Assembly (NCBI GenBank): GCA_001752465.1
Contig: MDJB01000012.1
Coordinates: 1-64,000 of the forward strand
DNA: 64,000 nucleotides
Reading direction: 5' to 3'
Origin: Haemophilus quentini
Lineage (GTDB): Bacteria > Pseudomonadota > Gammaproteobacteria > Enterobacterales > Pasteurellaceae
Below are positions 53,654 to 63,636 of the stretch, in pieces. The position numbers and the translations under genes were made by a program. The notes beneath the pieces were generated by a model. That model saw only the letters and a list, made by a program, of their open reading frames with translations. It did not search any database and was not told the DNA's origin. Every line of letters begins with the position of its first letter. Within the stretch, counting starts at the first letter, position 1.

Positions 53654-54451
53654 ATGAAAACACTTCATCCAGATGATTTTGGTTATTGGTTGCTTACTCA
53701 AGGTTCGAACCTTTATTTGCTGAATAATGAGTTGCCTTGTGGTACGGCTAAAACCCTTGGAATAGAAGGGTTGCAGGCAATGCAAATCGGTGAATGGAAA
53801 AATCATCCGTTATGGCTTGTGGTTGAGCAAGAAAGTGATAAGCGGGAATATGTAAGTTTGCGTGGATTACTTTTCTTGCCAGAGGATGAATTCCATGTAT
53901 TAAGCCGAGGTGTGGAAATTAATCATTTCCTAAAAACTCATAAATTTTGTGGAAAGTGCGGTCGTAAAACACAGCAAATTCAAGAAGAGCTCGCTGTGCA
54001 ATGTACTCACTGCGGGTATCGAACTTATCCTGTAATTTGCCCATCCATTATTGTTGCAATTCGACGTGGCAAAGAAATATTGCTTGCTAATCACAAGCGT
54101 CATTATCACCCGAACGGAGGAATGTATACCACTCTTGCAGGTTTTGTAGAAGTTGGTGAAACATTTGAACAAGCTGTACGTAGAGAGGTTTTTGAGGAAA
54201 CAGGGATTTTGATAAAAAATATTCGTTATTTTGGTAGCCAGCCTTGGGCATTTCCGAATTCTCAAATGGTCGGTTTTCTTGCTGATTATGATAGCGGTGA
54301 AATTACTTTGCAGGAAAGTGAAATTCATGATGCGCAGTGGTTTTCTTATGATCAACCCTTGCCAGAATTACCGCCAACAGGTACTATCGCTCGCAAATTA
54401 ATTCATGTGACGCTTGAACTCTGTAAAGCGGAACATAAATGCGATTCATAA
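53654..54451 (+). CDS. nudC: NAD-capped RNA / NADH pyrophosphatase NudC
   Basis: A 265-residue Nudix hydrolase. Zinc ligands are in FCGKCGRKT ... CTHCGYRTYP, and the Nudix box reads GFVEVGETFEQAVRREVFEETG. The QPWAFPNS segment after it is the NudC/NADH signature. It removes NAD caps from RNA and hydrolyses NADH. Confidence 0.97.
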   Translation: MKTLHPDDFGYWLLTQGSNLYLLNNELPCGTAKTLGIEGLQAMQIGEWKNHPLWLVVEQESDKREYVSLRGLLFLPEDEFHVLSRGVEINHFLKTHKFCGKCGRKTQQIQEELAVQCTHCGYRTYPVICPSIIVAIRRGKEILLANHKRHYHPNGGMYTTLAGFVEVGETFEQAVRREVFEETGILIKNIRYFGSQPWAFPNSQMVGFLADYDSGEITLQESEIHDAQWFSYDQPLPELPPTGTIARKLIHVTLELCKAEHKCDS

Positions 54452-54483
54452 ATATTTCAACTCTTACGAATTAAGGAAATAAG

Positions 54484-55074
54484 ATGCGAAACCCGATTCA
54501 TAAACGTTTAGAAAACTTAGAAAGTTGGCAACATCTTACTTTTATGGCTGCTTTATGTGAACGCATGGCACCAAATTTTAAATTGTTCTGTCAAATGAAC
54601 GAGCTTAGCGCTGAAACCAAAACGTATCAAAATATTCTCAATTTGGTGTGGGAATATTTAACGGTTAAAGATGCCAAGATCAACTTTGAAAATCAGTTGG
54701 AGAAATTGGAAACAATTATTCCTGATGTGAATGATTACGAGAGTTTTGGTGTTGTGCCAGCGTTAGATGCTTGTCAGGCTTTAGCTGAAATTTTACATGC
54801 TATTACCGCGGGTGAAACATTAGAAAGAGCGGTGGAAATTAGCTTAATTTCTTTAGGAACGGTAACGAGTTTATTGGAAACTGAAACGGGGCGAGATTGG
54901 TCGGAAAGTGAACTTAAAGAAAGTGAAGATATTCAAGCTGAACTCGATGTGCAATGGCAGATTTATCGTTTACTTAAAGAATGTGAAAAACGTGATATTG
55001 AATTAATTTTAGATTTAAAAAATGAGATCCGAGCCGAGGGGATATCTAATATTGGTATAGAATTTCATCAATAA
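54484..55074 (+). CDS. YjaG family protein (DUF416)
   Basis: A 196-residue all-helical protein of the YjaG/DUF416 family (LENLESWQHLTFMAALCERMAPNFKLF; the DYESFGVVPALDACQAL block). It lies upstream of hupA as yjaG does in E. coli. No biochemical role is established. Confidence 0.93.
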   Translation: MRNPIHKRLENLESWQHLTFMAALCERMAPNFKLFCQMNELSAETKTYQNILNLVWEYLTVKDAKINFENQLEKLETIIPDVNDYESFGVVPALDACQALAEILHAITAGETLERAVEISLISLGTVTSLLETETGRDWSESELKESEDIQAELDVQWQIYRLLKECEKRDIELILDLKNEIRAEGISNIGIEFHQ

Positions 55075-55211
55075 CGTGAGATTCGTCACAAATTTTATAA
55101 ATCTTTCTTTTAATTAAGAGAAAGTTAGATTATCCTTTGCAGAGCTTTTGCGGCTGGTCCGCTGGCGTATTTTAAAGAATCGAATTTTTATTTAACAGAA
55201 GGTACAAATTT

Positions 55212-55484
55212 ATGAACAAAACAGATTTAATTGATGCAATTGCAAGTGCTGCAGAATTAAACAAGAAACAAGCTAAGGCTGCGTTAGAAGCGACTTTAGA
55301 CGCGATTACTGCAAGCCTCAAAAAAGGTGAACCTGTACAATTAATCGGTTTCGGTACATTTAAAGTAAATGAACGTGCTGCGCGTACTGGTCGTAATCCT
55401 CAAACTGGTGCTGAAATCCAAATCGCAGCATCTAAAGTACCAGCATTTGTATCTGGTAAAGCATTAAAAGATGCAATCAAATAA
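55212..55484 (+). CDS. hupA: DNA-binding protein HU-alpha
   Basis: A 90-residue HU protein: [21 protein letters not shown], then [21 protein letters not shown] with the DNA-inserting arm and conserved Pro. Strong codon bias. It follows AGAAGGTACAAATTT. A clear terminator lies 20 bases downstream. Confidence 0.97.
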   Translation: MNKTDLIDAIASAAELNKKQAKAALEATLDAITASLKKGEPVQLIGFGTFKVNERAARTGRNPQTGAEIQIAASKVPAFVSGKALKDAIK

Positions 55485-55503
55485 TTAATATTTGAATGAT
55501 TTT

Positions 55504-55527
55504 AAACCCTGCCAATAAGCAGGGTTT
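55504..55527 (+). terminator. Terminator of hupA
   Basis: AAACCCTGC / GCAGGGTTT stem with a CAATAA loop and a six-T run. Confidence 0.93.
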
Positions 55528-55611
55528 TTTGTTACCTAAAATTTACTTTACAAAACAATATTGTTTACATAAACTTTCGAATCGAAATTTATTGCATTTA
55601 AGGATAGCTTT

Positions 55612-56385
55612 ATGAAAAAAAGTAGCCAGCCTCGTAATACTAAACAACGTCGCCATACAATTATGCAACTTTTGCAAGAACAGGGCGAGGTGAGTGTAGA
55701 ACAGCTCGTGCAGCTTTTTGATATATCTGAAGTGACTATTCGTAAAGACTTAAGTGAGCTAGAAACAAATGATTTTTTATTGCGTAAATACGGTGGCGCA
55801 ATTTTAATGCCGAAAGAAATTATTGATGAAAACGAAAATGATGAACTTACGAAACGAAAGTTTGTTATAGCGAAAGCCGCCGCCGAACGTATTCGTGATC
55901 ATAACCGTATTATCGTAGATAGCGGAAGTACTACGGCAGCTCTGATTAAGCAACTTAATTTAAAACAAGGCTTAGTTGTAATGACGAACTCACTTTCGGT
56001 GGCAACAGAATTGAGAGCATTAGAAAATGAACCAACGTTGCTGATGACTGGTGGAACTTGGGATACTCGTTCAGAATCGTTTCAAGGGAAAGTAGCAGAG
56101 CAGGTGCTACGTTCTTACGATTTTGACCAACTTTTTATTGGAGCCGATGGCATTGATTTAGCGCGAGGTTCTACGACTTTTAATGAACTTGTAGGATTAA
56201 GCCAGGTGATGGCGGAAGTTTCTCGTGAAGTTGTTGTGATGGTGGAATCTCAGAAAATTGGTCGAAAAATGCCAAATTTAGAATTAACTTGGCAACAAAT
56301 TGATGTGCTTATTACTGATACAGGATTGTCAGAACAAGATAAACAAGCCATTTTAGCTCATGGCGTAGAAGTAATTTGCGTATAA
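55612..56385 (+). CDS. DeoR-family transcriptional regulator
   Basis: A 257-residue repressor-type protein. The N-terminal DeoR helix-turn-helix (RRHTIMQLLQEQGEVSVEQLVQLFDISEVTIRKDL) and the sugar-phosphate-sensing domain (IVDSGSTTAALIKQL, MTNSLSVATEL, FIGADGIDLARGSTTF) are both intact. It precedes glmS by 55 bases, so an amino-sugar phosphate ligand and control of glmS are plausible inferences. Codon use is like its neighbours. Confidence 0.93.
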   Translation: MKKSSQPRNTKQRRHTIMQLLQEQGEVSVEQLVQLFDISEVTIRKDLSELETNDFLLRKYGGAILMPKEIIDENENDELTKRKFVIAKAAAERIRDHNRIIVDSGSTTAALIKQLNLKQGLVVMTNSLSVATELRALENEPTLLMTGGTWDTRSESFQGKVAEQVLRSYDFDQLFIGADGIDLARGSTTFNELVGLSQVMAEVSREVVVMVESQKIGRKMPNLELTWQQIDVLITDTGLSEQDKQAILAHGVEVICV

Positions 56386-56440
56386 AGTGCGGTTAAAAAA
56401 GTAGACGTATTTTTTATTTAATTAACAATAAGGAAAGCTT

Positions 56441-58273
56441 ATGTGTGGTATTGTCGGCGCGGTAGCGCAACGTGATGTAGCGGAAATCTTAATTAATGGT
56501 TTACATCGTTTGGAATATCGTGGTTATGATTCTGCAGGCGTTGCAGTGGTAAATGAAGATCATGAATTACAACGCGTGCGCTGCTTAGGTAAAGTTAAAG
56601 CATTAGGTGAGGCTGTATCGGAGAAACCATTGATTGGTGGTACAGGCATTGCGCATACGCGTTGGGCAACACATGGTGAACCATCAGAAACCAATGCTCA
56701 CCCCCATGCGTCAGGCACTTTTGCCGTAGTACATAACGGTATTATTGAAAATCATGAAGAGCTTCGAGAATTATTAAAATCTCGTGGTTATGTATTTTTA
56801 TCGCAAACCGATACTGAAGTGATTGCTCACCTCGTTGAGTGGGAAATGCGTAGCACGGATTCACTTTTAGACGCTGTGAAAAAAGCAGTAAAACAACTCA
56901 CTGGTGCATACGGTATGGTGGTAATGGATAGTCGTCATCCTGAGCATTTAGTTGCGGCTCGTTCTGGTAGTCCGCTAGTGATTGGCTTAGGTATTGGTGA
57001 AAATTTCTTAGCTTCAGATCAACTTGCACTTTTAAGTGTTACCCGCCGTTTTATCTTTTTAGAAGAAGGGGATATTGCAGAAATTACACGTCGTACAGTT
57101 GATATTTATGATACTTACGGAAATAAAGTTGAGCGTGAAATTCACGAATCTAATCTTGAAAATGACGCGGCAGAGAAAGGTAAATTCCGTCATTTTATGC
57201 AGAAAGAAATTTACGAACAGCCAACCGCACTTATCAATACAATGGAAGGACGTATCAATCATGAAAATGTTATTGTCGATTCAATTGGTAATGGTGCAAA
57301 AGGTTTTTTAGAAAAAGTTGAGCATATTCAAATTGTTGCTTGTGGTACATCTTATAATGCAGGTATGGTGGCGCGTTATTGGTTTGAATCTTTGGCTGGC
57401 GTGAGTTGTGATGTTGAAATTGCATCAGAGTTTCGTTATCGCAAATTTGTTACACGCCCAAATAGCTTATTGATTACCCTTTCTCAATCTGGCGAAACAG
57501 CCGATACTTTAGCTGCACTTCGTTTAGCGAAAGAAAAGGGCTATATGGCGGCATTAACAATTTGTAATGTTGCTGGATCTTCGCTAGTACGCGAATCAGA
57601 TCTTGCATTTATGACGCGTGCCGGTGTTGAAGTTGGGGTTGCATCAACAAAAGCATTTACGACCCAGCTCGCTGCGTTATTAATGTTGGTAACGGCACTT
57701 GGTAAAGTTAAAGGTCATATTTCTGCAGAAAAAGAGCATGAGATTATCAAAGCAATGCAATCTTTGCCTGCTGAAATTGAAAAAGCGTTAGCATTCGATA
57801 CCGAAATTGAAGCATTGGCTGAGGATTTTGCTGAAAAACATCATGCACTTTTCTTAGGTCGTGGTGCATTTTATCCAATTGCCGTAGAGGCCTCTTTGAA
57901 ATTGAAAGAGATTTCTTATATTCACGCTGAAGCGTATGCAGCTGGAGAATTGAAACATGGTCCATTAGCGTTGATTGATGCCGATATGCCAGTAATTGTT
58001 GTGGCGCCAAATAATGAATTATTAGAGAAAGTAAAATCGAACATTGAAGAGGTTCGTGCTCGTGGTGGCCAATTATACGTATTTGCCGATAAAGAAGCGG
58101 GCTTTACACCAAGTGAAGGAATGAAAATCATCACGATGCCAAAAGTCAATGATATTGTTGCACCGATTTTTTATACTATTCCAATGCAGTTGCTTTCTTA
58201 TCATGTAGCTTTAATTAAAGGTACTGACGTAGATCAACCTCGTAACTTAGCGAAGTCAGTTACCGTAGAATAA
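56441..58273 (+). CDS. glmS: Glutamine-fructose-6-phosphate aminotransferase
   Basis: A 610-residue enzyme making GlcN-6-P, the first step to UDP-GlcNAc. Cys2 ([10 protein letters not shown]) is the glutaminase nucleophile. Two SIS domains follow ([49 protein letters not shown]), ending NLAKSVTVE. It uses the same sugar pool that anmK-murQ recycling feeds. The start follows AAGGAAAGCTT. Confidence 0.98.
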   Translation: MCGIVGAVAQRDVAEILINGLHRLEYRGYDSAGVAVVNEDHELQRVRCLGKVKALGEAVSEKPLIGGTGIAHTRWATHGEPSETNAHPHASGTFAVVHNGIIENHEELRELLKSRGYVFLSQTDTEVIAHLVEWEMRSTDSLLDAVKKAVKQLTGAYGMVVMDSRHPEHLVAARSGSPLVIGLGIGENFLASDQLALLSVTRRFIFLEEGDIAEITRRTVDIYDTYGNKVEREIHESNLENDAAEKGKFRHFMQKEIYEQPTALINTMEGRINHENVIVDSIGNGAKGFLEKVEHIQIVACGTSYNAGMVARYWFESLAGVSCDVEIASEFRYRKFVTRPNSLLITLSQSGETADTLAALRLAKEKGYMAALTICNVAGSSLVRESDLAFMTRAGVEVGVASTKAFTTQLAALLMLVTALGKVKGHISAEKEHEIIKAMQSLPAEIEKALAFDTEIEALAEDFAEKHHALFLGRGAFYPIAVEASLKLKEISYIHAEAYAAGELKHGPLALIDADMPVIVVAPNNELLEKVKSNIEEVRARGGQLYVFADKEAGFTPSEGMKIITMPKVNDIVAPIFYTIPMQLLSYHVALIKGTDVDQPRNLAKSVTVE

Positions 58274-58299
58274 AGTGCGGTTGATTTTAAGATAAATTT

Positions 58300-58325
58300 A
58301 AAGCACAGGTTATAGCTTGTGCTTT
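58300..58325 (+). terminator. Terminator after glmS
   Basis: AAAGCACA-(10-base loop)-TGTGCTTT stem, 26 bases after the glmS stop. An uptake core directly follows the stop codon. Confidence 0.7.
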
Positions 58326-58390
58326 ATCGTGATTGAATGAAAAGGACGAACATTAAAATGTTCACCCTTTGCTATATAAAAAAGTATAAC

Positions 58391-58690
58391 TTAGCCCATA
58401 CCGTATTTTTTTAGTTTTTTACGTAATGTACCACGGTTGATACCAAGCATATTTGCCGCACGGGTTTGATTACCACGAGTATATTGCATAATCATATCTA
58501 ACATCGGATGTTCAACTTCCGCTAATACTAATTCATAAAGATCATTCACATCTTGACCATCTAATTGCGCTAAATAATTACGCAATGCCTGTTTTACTGA
58601 ATCGCGTAATGGTTTGTTGGTCACTTGTGATTGCGCATTTAATACTGATACTGTTAAAGCATCAGCAGGACTACGTTGTTGTTCTAACAT
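58391..58690 (-). CDS. fis: DNA-binding protein Fis
   Basis: A 99-residue nucleoid protein. The C-terminal helix-turn-helix ([28 protein letters not shown]) is nearly identical to the enterobacterial one, while the N-terminus is more variable. It overlaps dusB by 7 bases, the conserved dusB-fis operon, so fis translation follows dusB. Confidence 0.97.
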   Translation of the reverse strand: MLEQQRSPADALTVSVLNAQSQVTNKPLRDSVKQALRNYLAQLDGQDVNDLYELVLAEVEHPMLDMIMQYTRGNQTRAANMLGINRGTLRKKLKKYGMG

Positions 58691-59664
58691 TTTTCTTTAT
58701 CCAAAATTAAATTGAAAAAATCTTCTAATACAATGAGTTGCTCTTTTGGATCACTAATTGCATTAAAAGTCTGTTTAAAAACGGAATCAGGTTGAATTCC
58801 CTGTAAATACCAAGCCATATGTTTACGCGCAATGCGATAGCCTTTTTGTTCGCCATAGAATTGATGTAATTCTTGAATATGGCGCAAAATTTGACCGCAC
58901 TTTTCGCTTAAACTTGGCATTTGGTTTATCGAATCATGCTCAATTAGGTTTTCCACAGCTTGAAATAGCCAAGGGTTACCTAGTGCAGCACGACCGATCA
59001 TAATGGCATCCGCTCCGGTATAATCGAGAACGAATTTTGCTTTCCGAGCAGAATCAATATCACCATTGGCTATAACCGGTATGGCAATTGCTTGTTTAAC
59101 GGCTTTGATGTTGTCATATTCCGCTTCGCCTTCAAAAAGACAAGCGCGTGTACGACCATGCACCGTTAATGCTTGTATGCCACATTGTTCTGCAATTTTG
59201 CCGATTTGAACGCAGTTTCGATTAGATTTATCCCAGCCTGTACGAATTTTTAAGGTCACCGGCACATTCACGGCAGCCACCACTTCACGCAGAATTTTTT
59301 CTACGAGATCAGGAAATTGCAACAACGCAGAGCCTGCGAGTTTGCGATTTACTTTTTTGGCAGGACACCCCATATTAATGTCAATGATTTGAGCGCCATA
59401 TTCCACGTTGATAGCAGCGGCTTGCGCCATCTCGAGTGGATCACTACCTGCAATTTGCACGGCATTGAGACCTAAATCTTCGCTATGTGCCAAACGCAAT
59501 TTGGATTTTTCGGTATGCCAAACTTGCGGATTTGTGGACATCATTTCTGAAAATGTGAGCCCAGCACCATAATATGCACAAAGACGACGGAAAGGCTGGT
59601 CGGTAATGCCTGCCATTGGTGCAAGTAAAACACGATTTTTTAATTGGTATGAACCGATTCGCAT
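58684..59664 (-). CDS. dusB: tRNA-dihydrouridine synthase B
   Basis: A 326-residue FMN enzyme reducing uridine in tRNA D-loops. [33 protein letters not shown] (with the catalytic-type Cys) and [14 protein letters not shown] are family blocks, and [15 protein letters not shown] is the FMN-binding loop. The fis promoter in E. coli is upstream of dusB; the same is likely here. Confidence 0.97.
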   Translation of the reverse strand: MRIGSYQLKNRVLLAPMAGITDQPFRRLCAYYGAGLTFSEMMSTNPQVWHTEKSKLRLAHSEDLGLNAVQIAGSDPLEMAQAAAINVEYGAQIIDINMGCPAKKVNRKLAGSALLQFPDLVEKILREVVAAVNVPVTLKIRTGWDKSNRNCVQIGKIAEQCGIQALTVHGRTRACLFEGEAEYDNIKAVKQAIAIPVIANGDIDSARKAKFVLDYTGADAIMIGRAALGNPWLFQAVENLIEHDSINQMPSLSEKCGQILRHIQELHQFYGEQKGYRIARKHMAWYLQGIQPDSVFKQTFNAISDPKEQLIVLEDFFNLILDKEKC

Positions 59665-59810
59665 TTTACGTTACCTTCCTAGCAAGCCTAAATCTAATTA
59701 GTGTCGAACTGGTCGACGACCGACAAGGCTGGCTATAATACGCATTTTGCCTTACTTTGCAAAGTGAAATTTGTTTAAAAAATACACTTTTTTTGGTTGA
59801 CAAAAAGAAA

Positions 59811-60698
59811 TTAAAGCGTTTTTAGCTTACCCGTAATTCGGCACCATTCTTCTCTCACCGCGACTGGCTCTAACGCAAATGTTTGCGCATAGGCATCGCA
59901 TACCGATTGAGCTTGAGTTTCTAAAATGCCCGATAAACCAAGATCGCCATTCGGTTTAACAAGTTGGCTAATGATTGGGTAAAGTTCTTTGAGAGGGCCA
60001 GCAAGAATATTTGCCACCACGACATCTGCTTTTAAATCAGCGGGTTTTTCATCAGATAAGAACAGTTGTAGGCGATCAGCTACGCCATTCTGCTCGGCAT
60101 TATTACGACTAGCTAGAATCGCTTGTGGATCGATATCAATTCCCACTGCACTTTTCGCACCAAGTTTTAATGCAGCAATGGCTAAAATACCTGAACCACA
60201 ACCAAAATCAATGACGGTTTTATCTTTTAAATCTAGGCCATCTAGCCATTCTAAACATAGCGCGGTTGTAGGATGAGTACCTGTACCAAACGCTAAGCCT
60301 GGGTCAAGCATCACATTGACGGCGCTTTCATCAGGCACATCACGCCAACTTGGACAAATCCATAAACGCTGACCAAATTGCATTGGGTGGAAGTTATCCA
60401 TCCATTCGCGCTCCCAGTCTTTATCTTCTATTTGTTCAATTTTGTATGCCGTATTACTATCTAAGTGTTTTGCTTCTTTTAATAAGCGGACGATTTCTGC
60501 CATATCTGTTTCTGCATCAAATAACGCAATAACATCGGTGTTGCCCCATAAACGAGTTTCACCAGGCAAAGGCTCAAAAATCGGGGTATCTTGACTATCC
60601 ATAAAAGTCACAGAAACGGAGCCGATTTCTTCTAAAAAATCGCTCATTTGTTCTGCTTTTTCATTAGTGCTATTTAGGCGAATTTGAATCCAAGCCAT
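59811..60698 (-). CDS. prmA: Ribosomal protein L11 methyltransferase
   Basis: A 295-residue SAM enzyme: N-terminal L11-binding domain ([24 protein letters not shown]), then [23 protein letters not shown] and SAM motif [20 protein letters not shown], and the [13 protein letters not shown] block. The start follows AAAGGAAAAACAA. Confidence 0.97.
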   Translation of the reverse strand: MAWIQIRLNSTNEKAEQMSDFLEEIGSVSVTFMDSQDTPIFEPLPGETRLWGNTDVIALFDAETDMAEIVRLLKEAKHLDSNTAYKIEQIEDKDWEREWMDNFHPMQFGQRLWICPSWRDVPDESAVNVMLDPGLAFGTGTHPTTALCLEWLDGLDLKDKTVIDFGCGSGILAIAALKLGAKSAVGIDIDPQAILASRNNAEQNGVADRLQLFLSDEKPADLKADVVVANILAGPLKELYPIISQLVKPNGDLGLSGILETQAQSVCDAYAQTFALEPVAVREEWCRITGKLKTL

Positions 60699-60731
60699 TT
60701 GTTTTTCCTTTATTTCATAAAATGGGGCGTA

Positions 60732-61604
60732 TTATACCGATTTTTTCAAAAGTTTCGGCAGTAAAGTCGAGCCAAGTGCGGCAAGCATGATGATTGTTAT
60801 ACCAAGTGCGGCTGAAAATGACAGCGTTTCGCCAAGTAATGATACAGCAAATAAGATGCCGAATAACGGCTCAAGTGCAACTAAAATACCGGAGATATTG
60901 GCATCCACACTATTAAGGCCTTTATTCCATAACCAATAGGCAAGCCAACTACAGCCAATGGCAAGATATAATAAACCTGCAATACTTGTGGAATTTAATG
61001 ATATTTGCCAGTTTTCTGTGAGTAATAGCGTAAATGGCAACGTTGTGATGGTCCCAAGTACAATGCTGACGGAGGTATAAGCTTGCGTTGAGACTTTGGC
61101 CACAACTCGCTGTGTCCAACGTAACACGGCTGCGAAAATGATCCCAGCACTTAGCACTAATAAACAGCCAAATAAACTGATGTTATCAATGCCTTCATTA
61201 TTTTTTCCACCATTGATTAAAATTGCCACGCCAATAAATGCCATTGCGCCGAATAGCCAGTGAAACCATTTTGCTTTGTCTTTAAAGAAGAAATGTCCAA
61301 CAAATACAACGAGCAGCGGTTCTAACCCAATCATGGTGATTGCACTGGATGCGGATGTATATTTTAGTCCGATGAATTGCAATAAAAATACGGCGGTATA
61401 GTTAAAGAATGCCAACCACCAAAGCTGTTTACGCATTGGTTTATCAATTTTTTTCCAACGACGTAAAAAGAGTGGCATGACAATAATCATTGCAATAATT
61501 AACCGCACTTGCACAACAAGCACAGGATCCATCATCGAATAAGTGAGTTTACCGACGATTAATGAACTGCTCCAAATAAGTAGCGCAAGAATTTGATAGA
61601 GCAT
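60732..61604 (-). CDS. EamA-family (drug/metabolite) transporter
   Basis: A 290-residue inner-membrane protein with about ten membrane segments in two EamA repeats (first about 1-130, second 145-285). The repeat ends carry the typical GLEPLLVVFVGHFFFKD and ALEPLFGILFAVSLLGE motifs. The substrate is unknown. It sits between panF and prmA, which are neighbours in E. coli. Confidence 0.93.
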   Translation of the reverse strand: MLYQILALLIWSSSLIVGKLTYSMMDPVLVVQVRLIIAMIIVMPLFLRRWKKIDKPMRKQLWWLAFFNYTAVFLLQFIGLKYTSASSAITMIGLEPLLVVFVGHFFFKDKAKWFHWLFGAMAFIGVAILINGGKNNEGIDNISLFGCLLVLSAGIIFAAVLRWTQRVVAKVSTQAYTSVSIVLGTITTLPFTLLLTENWQISLNSTSIAGLLYLAIGCSWLAYWLWNKGLNSVDANISGILVALEPLFGILFAVSLLGETLSFSAALGITIIMLAALGSTLLPKLLKKSV

Positions 61605-61723
61605 TGATGTATCCCTGTGAATTGTTCCAATTTTATGTTTTAGCGTAGAACTTACTGAAAGTGAGAAAATTAAATATCACCTTCCTCTAATTTAGAAGAG
61701 GGTGACAGCATATTGATTAATGC

Positions 61724-63178
61724 TTAAAGTGCGGTAACTTTTAATTGAGTTTTTTCAATACGACGTTCGCCCAATTTATTACCCACTAAAAATGCAATTA
61801 ATCCAAATACTAATGACGGTACGATTTGATGGAAGTTAAATAATTTTACGCCAAGTTGAGTGAGTAAGATATAACTCCCTAACCCGATAATCATTGAGCT
61901 TAACGCACCATAAGCATTTGCTTTATCCCAGTAAATACCCAGCACAATCACCCATAAAAATGCGGCTTCGAGTCCACCAAAGGCAAATAGGTTTAACCAA
62001 ATAATCATATCTGGTGGGTTGAGGGCGGCAAAGATTAAAAGTGCGGTCAAAATCAGCGTGATAATAGATGAGAAATAACTTACTTTTTTCTCATTTTTTG
62101 CGGCTTCTGGTTTTGTAGAAAGGTATAAATCTTTTACAAAAATAGAAGAAGATTGAATAAGTTGCGCATCAATTGTGGACATAATTGCTGACATTGGTGC
62201 GGCTAAGAAAATACCTGCAATAATAGGTGGTAATACTTTTAGCATTAAAGTTGGAATTACTTGATCTGATACTGTTAAATTTGGAATAACAGCACGACCA
62301 AGCGCACCGGCTAAGTGCATACCGAACATAATGATGGAAAGAACAATTGTTCCAATTAGCATCCCTCTATGTAAGGCTTTGCTGTCTTTAAATGCCATAC
62401 ATCGAACAGCAGTATGTGGAAGACCTACGACCCCGAAACAGACGAGCACCCAGAAGGAAGCCATAAATTGAAAATCTAACATTCCATTTGGCCCGTAAGG
62501 CGTGACTAACGCAGGATCGATTTCTGTTAATTTAGTAACCGCACTTTCTACACCACCGAGTGCATAAATGGTTCCTACAAGGAGAATAATGGTACCTAAA
62601 ATCATGACGGTACCTTGAATGGTATCCGTGAGTACGACAGCACGGAATCCCCCGATAAATGTATAGATACCTACCGTTAAAGCAAATAAGAGCAATGCTT
62701 GAGTATAAGAAATGCCGATGGTTGTTTCTAATAAACGCGCACCACCAATAAATTGCACGGTCATAGCCGCAAAAAATGCAAGAAGAAGAGCAAGGCTTGA
62801 TAGCCAGACTAAATATTTGTTTTTATAACGATAAAGGAAAAGATCGTTAATCGTTAACGCATTGGTTTCTCTTGATAATAGCGCGAATTTTTTACCTAAT
62901 GCACCTAATGCAAGCCACACAGCAGGTACTTGAATCATCGCCAGTAATACCCAGCCTAATCCGTATTTATAAGCTGCACCAGGCCCTCCGACAAAAGAAC
63001 TTGCACTGGCATAAGTTGACGCAGTTGTCATTGCGAGCACAAAACCCGTCATCGAGCGATTACCTACATAATATTCCGTTAGGAAATCGCCTTTGGTTCG
63101 TTTTACATAAGCGAAAATCGCAGCCCCAAATATAAATGCAAGATAAATAATTAAAGGGAGAATAATACCTAAATTCAT
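61724..63178 (-). CDS. panF: Sodium/pantothenate symporter
   Basis: A 484-residue SSS-family transporter with about 12-13 membrane segments. YVGNRSMTGFVLAMTTASTYASASSFVGGPGAAYKYGLGW near residues 37-78 carries the sodium-site region, and the FIGGFRAVVLTDTIQG loop is conserved. It imports pantothenate for CoA. Its start overlaps the yhdT stop by 4 bases. An uptake sequence is in the final codons. Confidence 0.96.
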   Translation of the reverse strand: MNLGIILPLIIYLAFIFGAAIFAYVKRTKGDFLTEYYVGNRSMTGFVLAMTTASTYASASSFVGGPGAAYKYGLGWVLLAMIQVPAVWLALGALGKKFALLSRETNALTINDLFLYRYKNKYLVWLSSLALLLAFFAAMTVQFIGGARLLETTIGISYTQALLLFALTVGIYTFIGGFRAVVLTDTIQGTVMILGTIILLVGTIYALGGVESAVTKLTEIDPALVTPYGPNGMLDFQFMASFWVLVCFGVVGLPHTAVRCMAFKDSKALHRGMLIGTIVLSIIMFGMHLAGALGRAVIPNLTVSDQVIPTLMLKVLPPIIAGIFLAAPMSAIMSTIDAQLIQSSSIFVKDLYLSTKPEAAKNEKKVSYFSSIITLILTALLIFAALNPPDMIIWLNLFAFGGLEAAFLWVIVLGIYWDKANAYGALSSMIIGLGSYILLTQLGVKLFNFHQIVPSLVFGLIAFLVGNKLGERRIEKTQLKVTAL

Positions 63179-63432
63179 TTTTGATTCTCCTCATCCTTGA
63201 TTTCAAGAGAGATATCTTGATAAATAATTTTGATAATCCAATGGTCAATTACAATAAACAGAATAGGCAAATAAATACAAGAGAGCTCGAACCAGAGAGG
63301 GAAACCAATCGGCCCTTGAGTTTCTTTAGGCAAATAAGCACATAAGCACCAACCTATCACATATAAAATAGATAGGCCTAATGCCCAATTAGCCTCCTTG
63401 GCAGCTTGTTGATAACGTTGTTTTAATGTCAT
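63175..63432 (-). CDS. yhdT: YhdT family small membrane protein
   Basis: An 85-residue protein with two membrane segments (about 17-34 and 47-66) and the YhdT/DUF997 layout. It always accompanies panF, so a small auxiliary subunit is possible. The start follows AAGGAAGAAAC. Confidence 0.93.
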   Translation of the reverse strand: MTLKQRYQQAAKEANWALGLSILYVIGWCLCAYLPKETQGPIGFPLWFELSCIYLPILFIVIDHWIIKIIYQDISLEIKDEENQK

Positions 63433-63481
63433 GTTTCTTCCTTAAATTTTTTATAAGTGAAAGTATATTTTTGAATGGTAT

Positions 63482-63508
63482 AAGGGGCGTATATTTCATA
63501 CGCCCCTT
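63482..63508. terminator. Strong hairpin between accC and yhdT
   Basis: AAGGGGCGTAT / ATACGCCCCTT, an 11-bp perfect stem with five-base loop. It may limit accBC read-through into yhdT-panF. Confidence 0.65.
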
Positions 63509-63601
63509 GTGTTTGCTAATCTTACAACTTTTTTGAATAATTCAAAATGTTTTGCTGATTCTAGTGTTTATTACCATTAAATAAAGTTTAGGAACATGCG
63601 A

Positions 63602-63627
63602 AAATGGCTAACATCTGTTAGCCATTT
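63602..63627 (-). terminator. Terminator after accC
   Basis: AAATGGCTAAC / GTTAGCCATTT with an ATCT loop; on the minus strand a T-run follows. It lies 10 bases after the accC stop. Confidence 0.75.
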
Positions 63628-63636
63628 AAAATTTAA

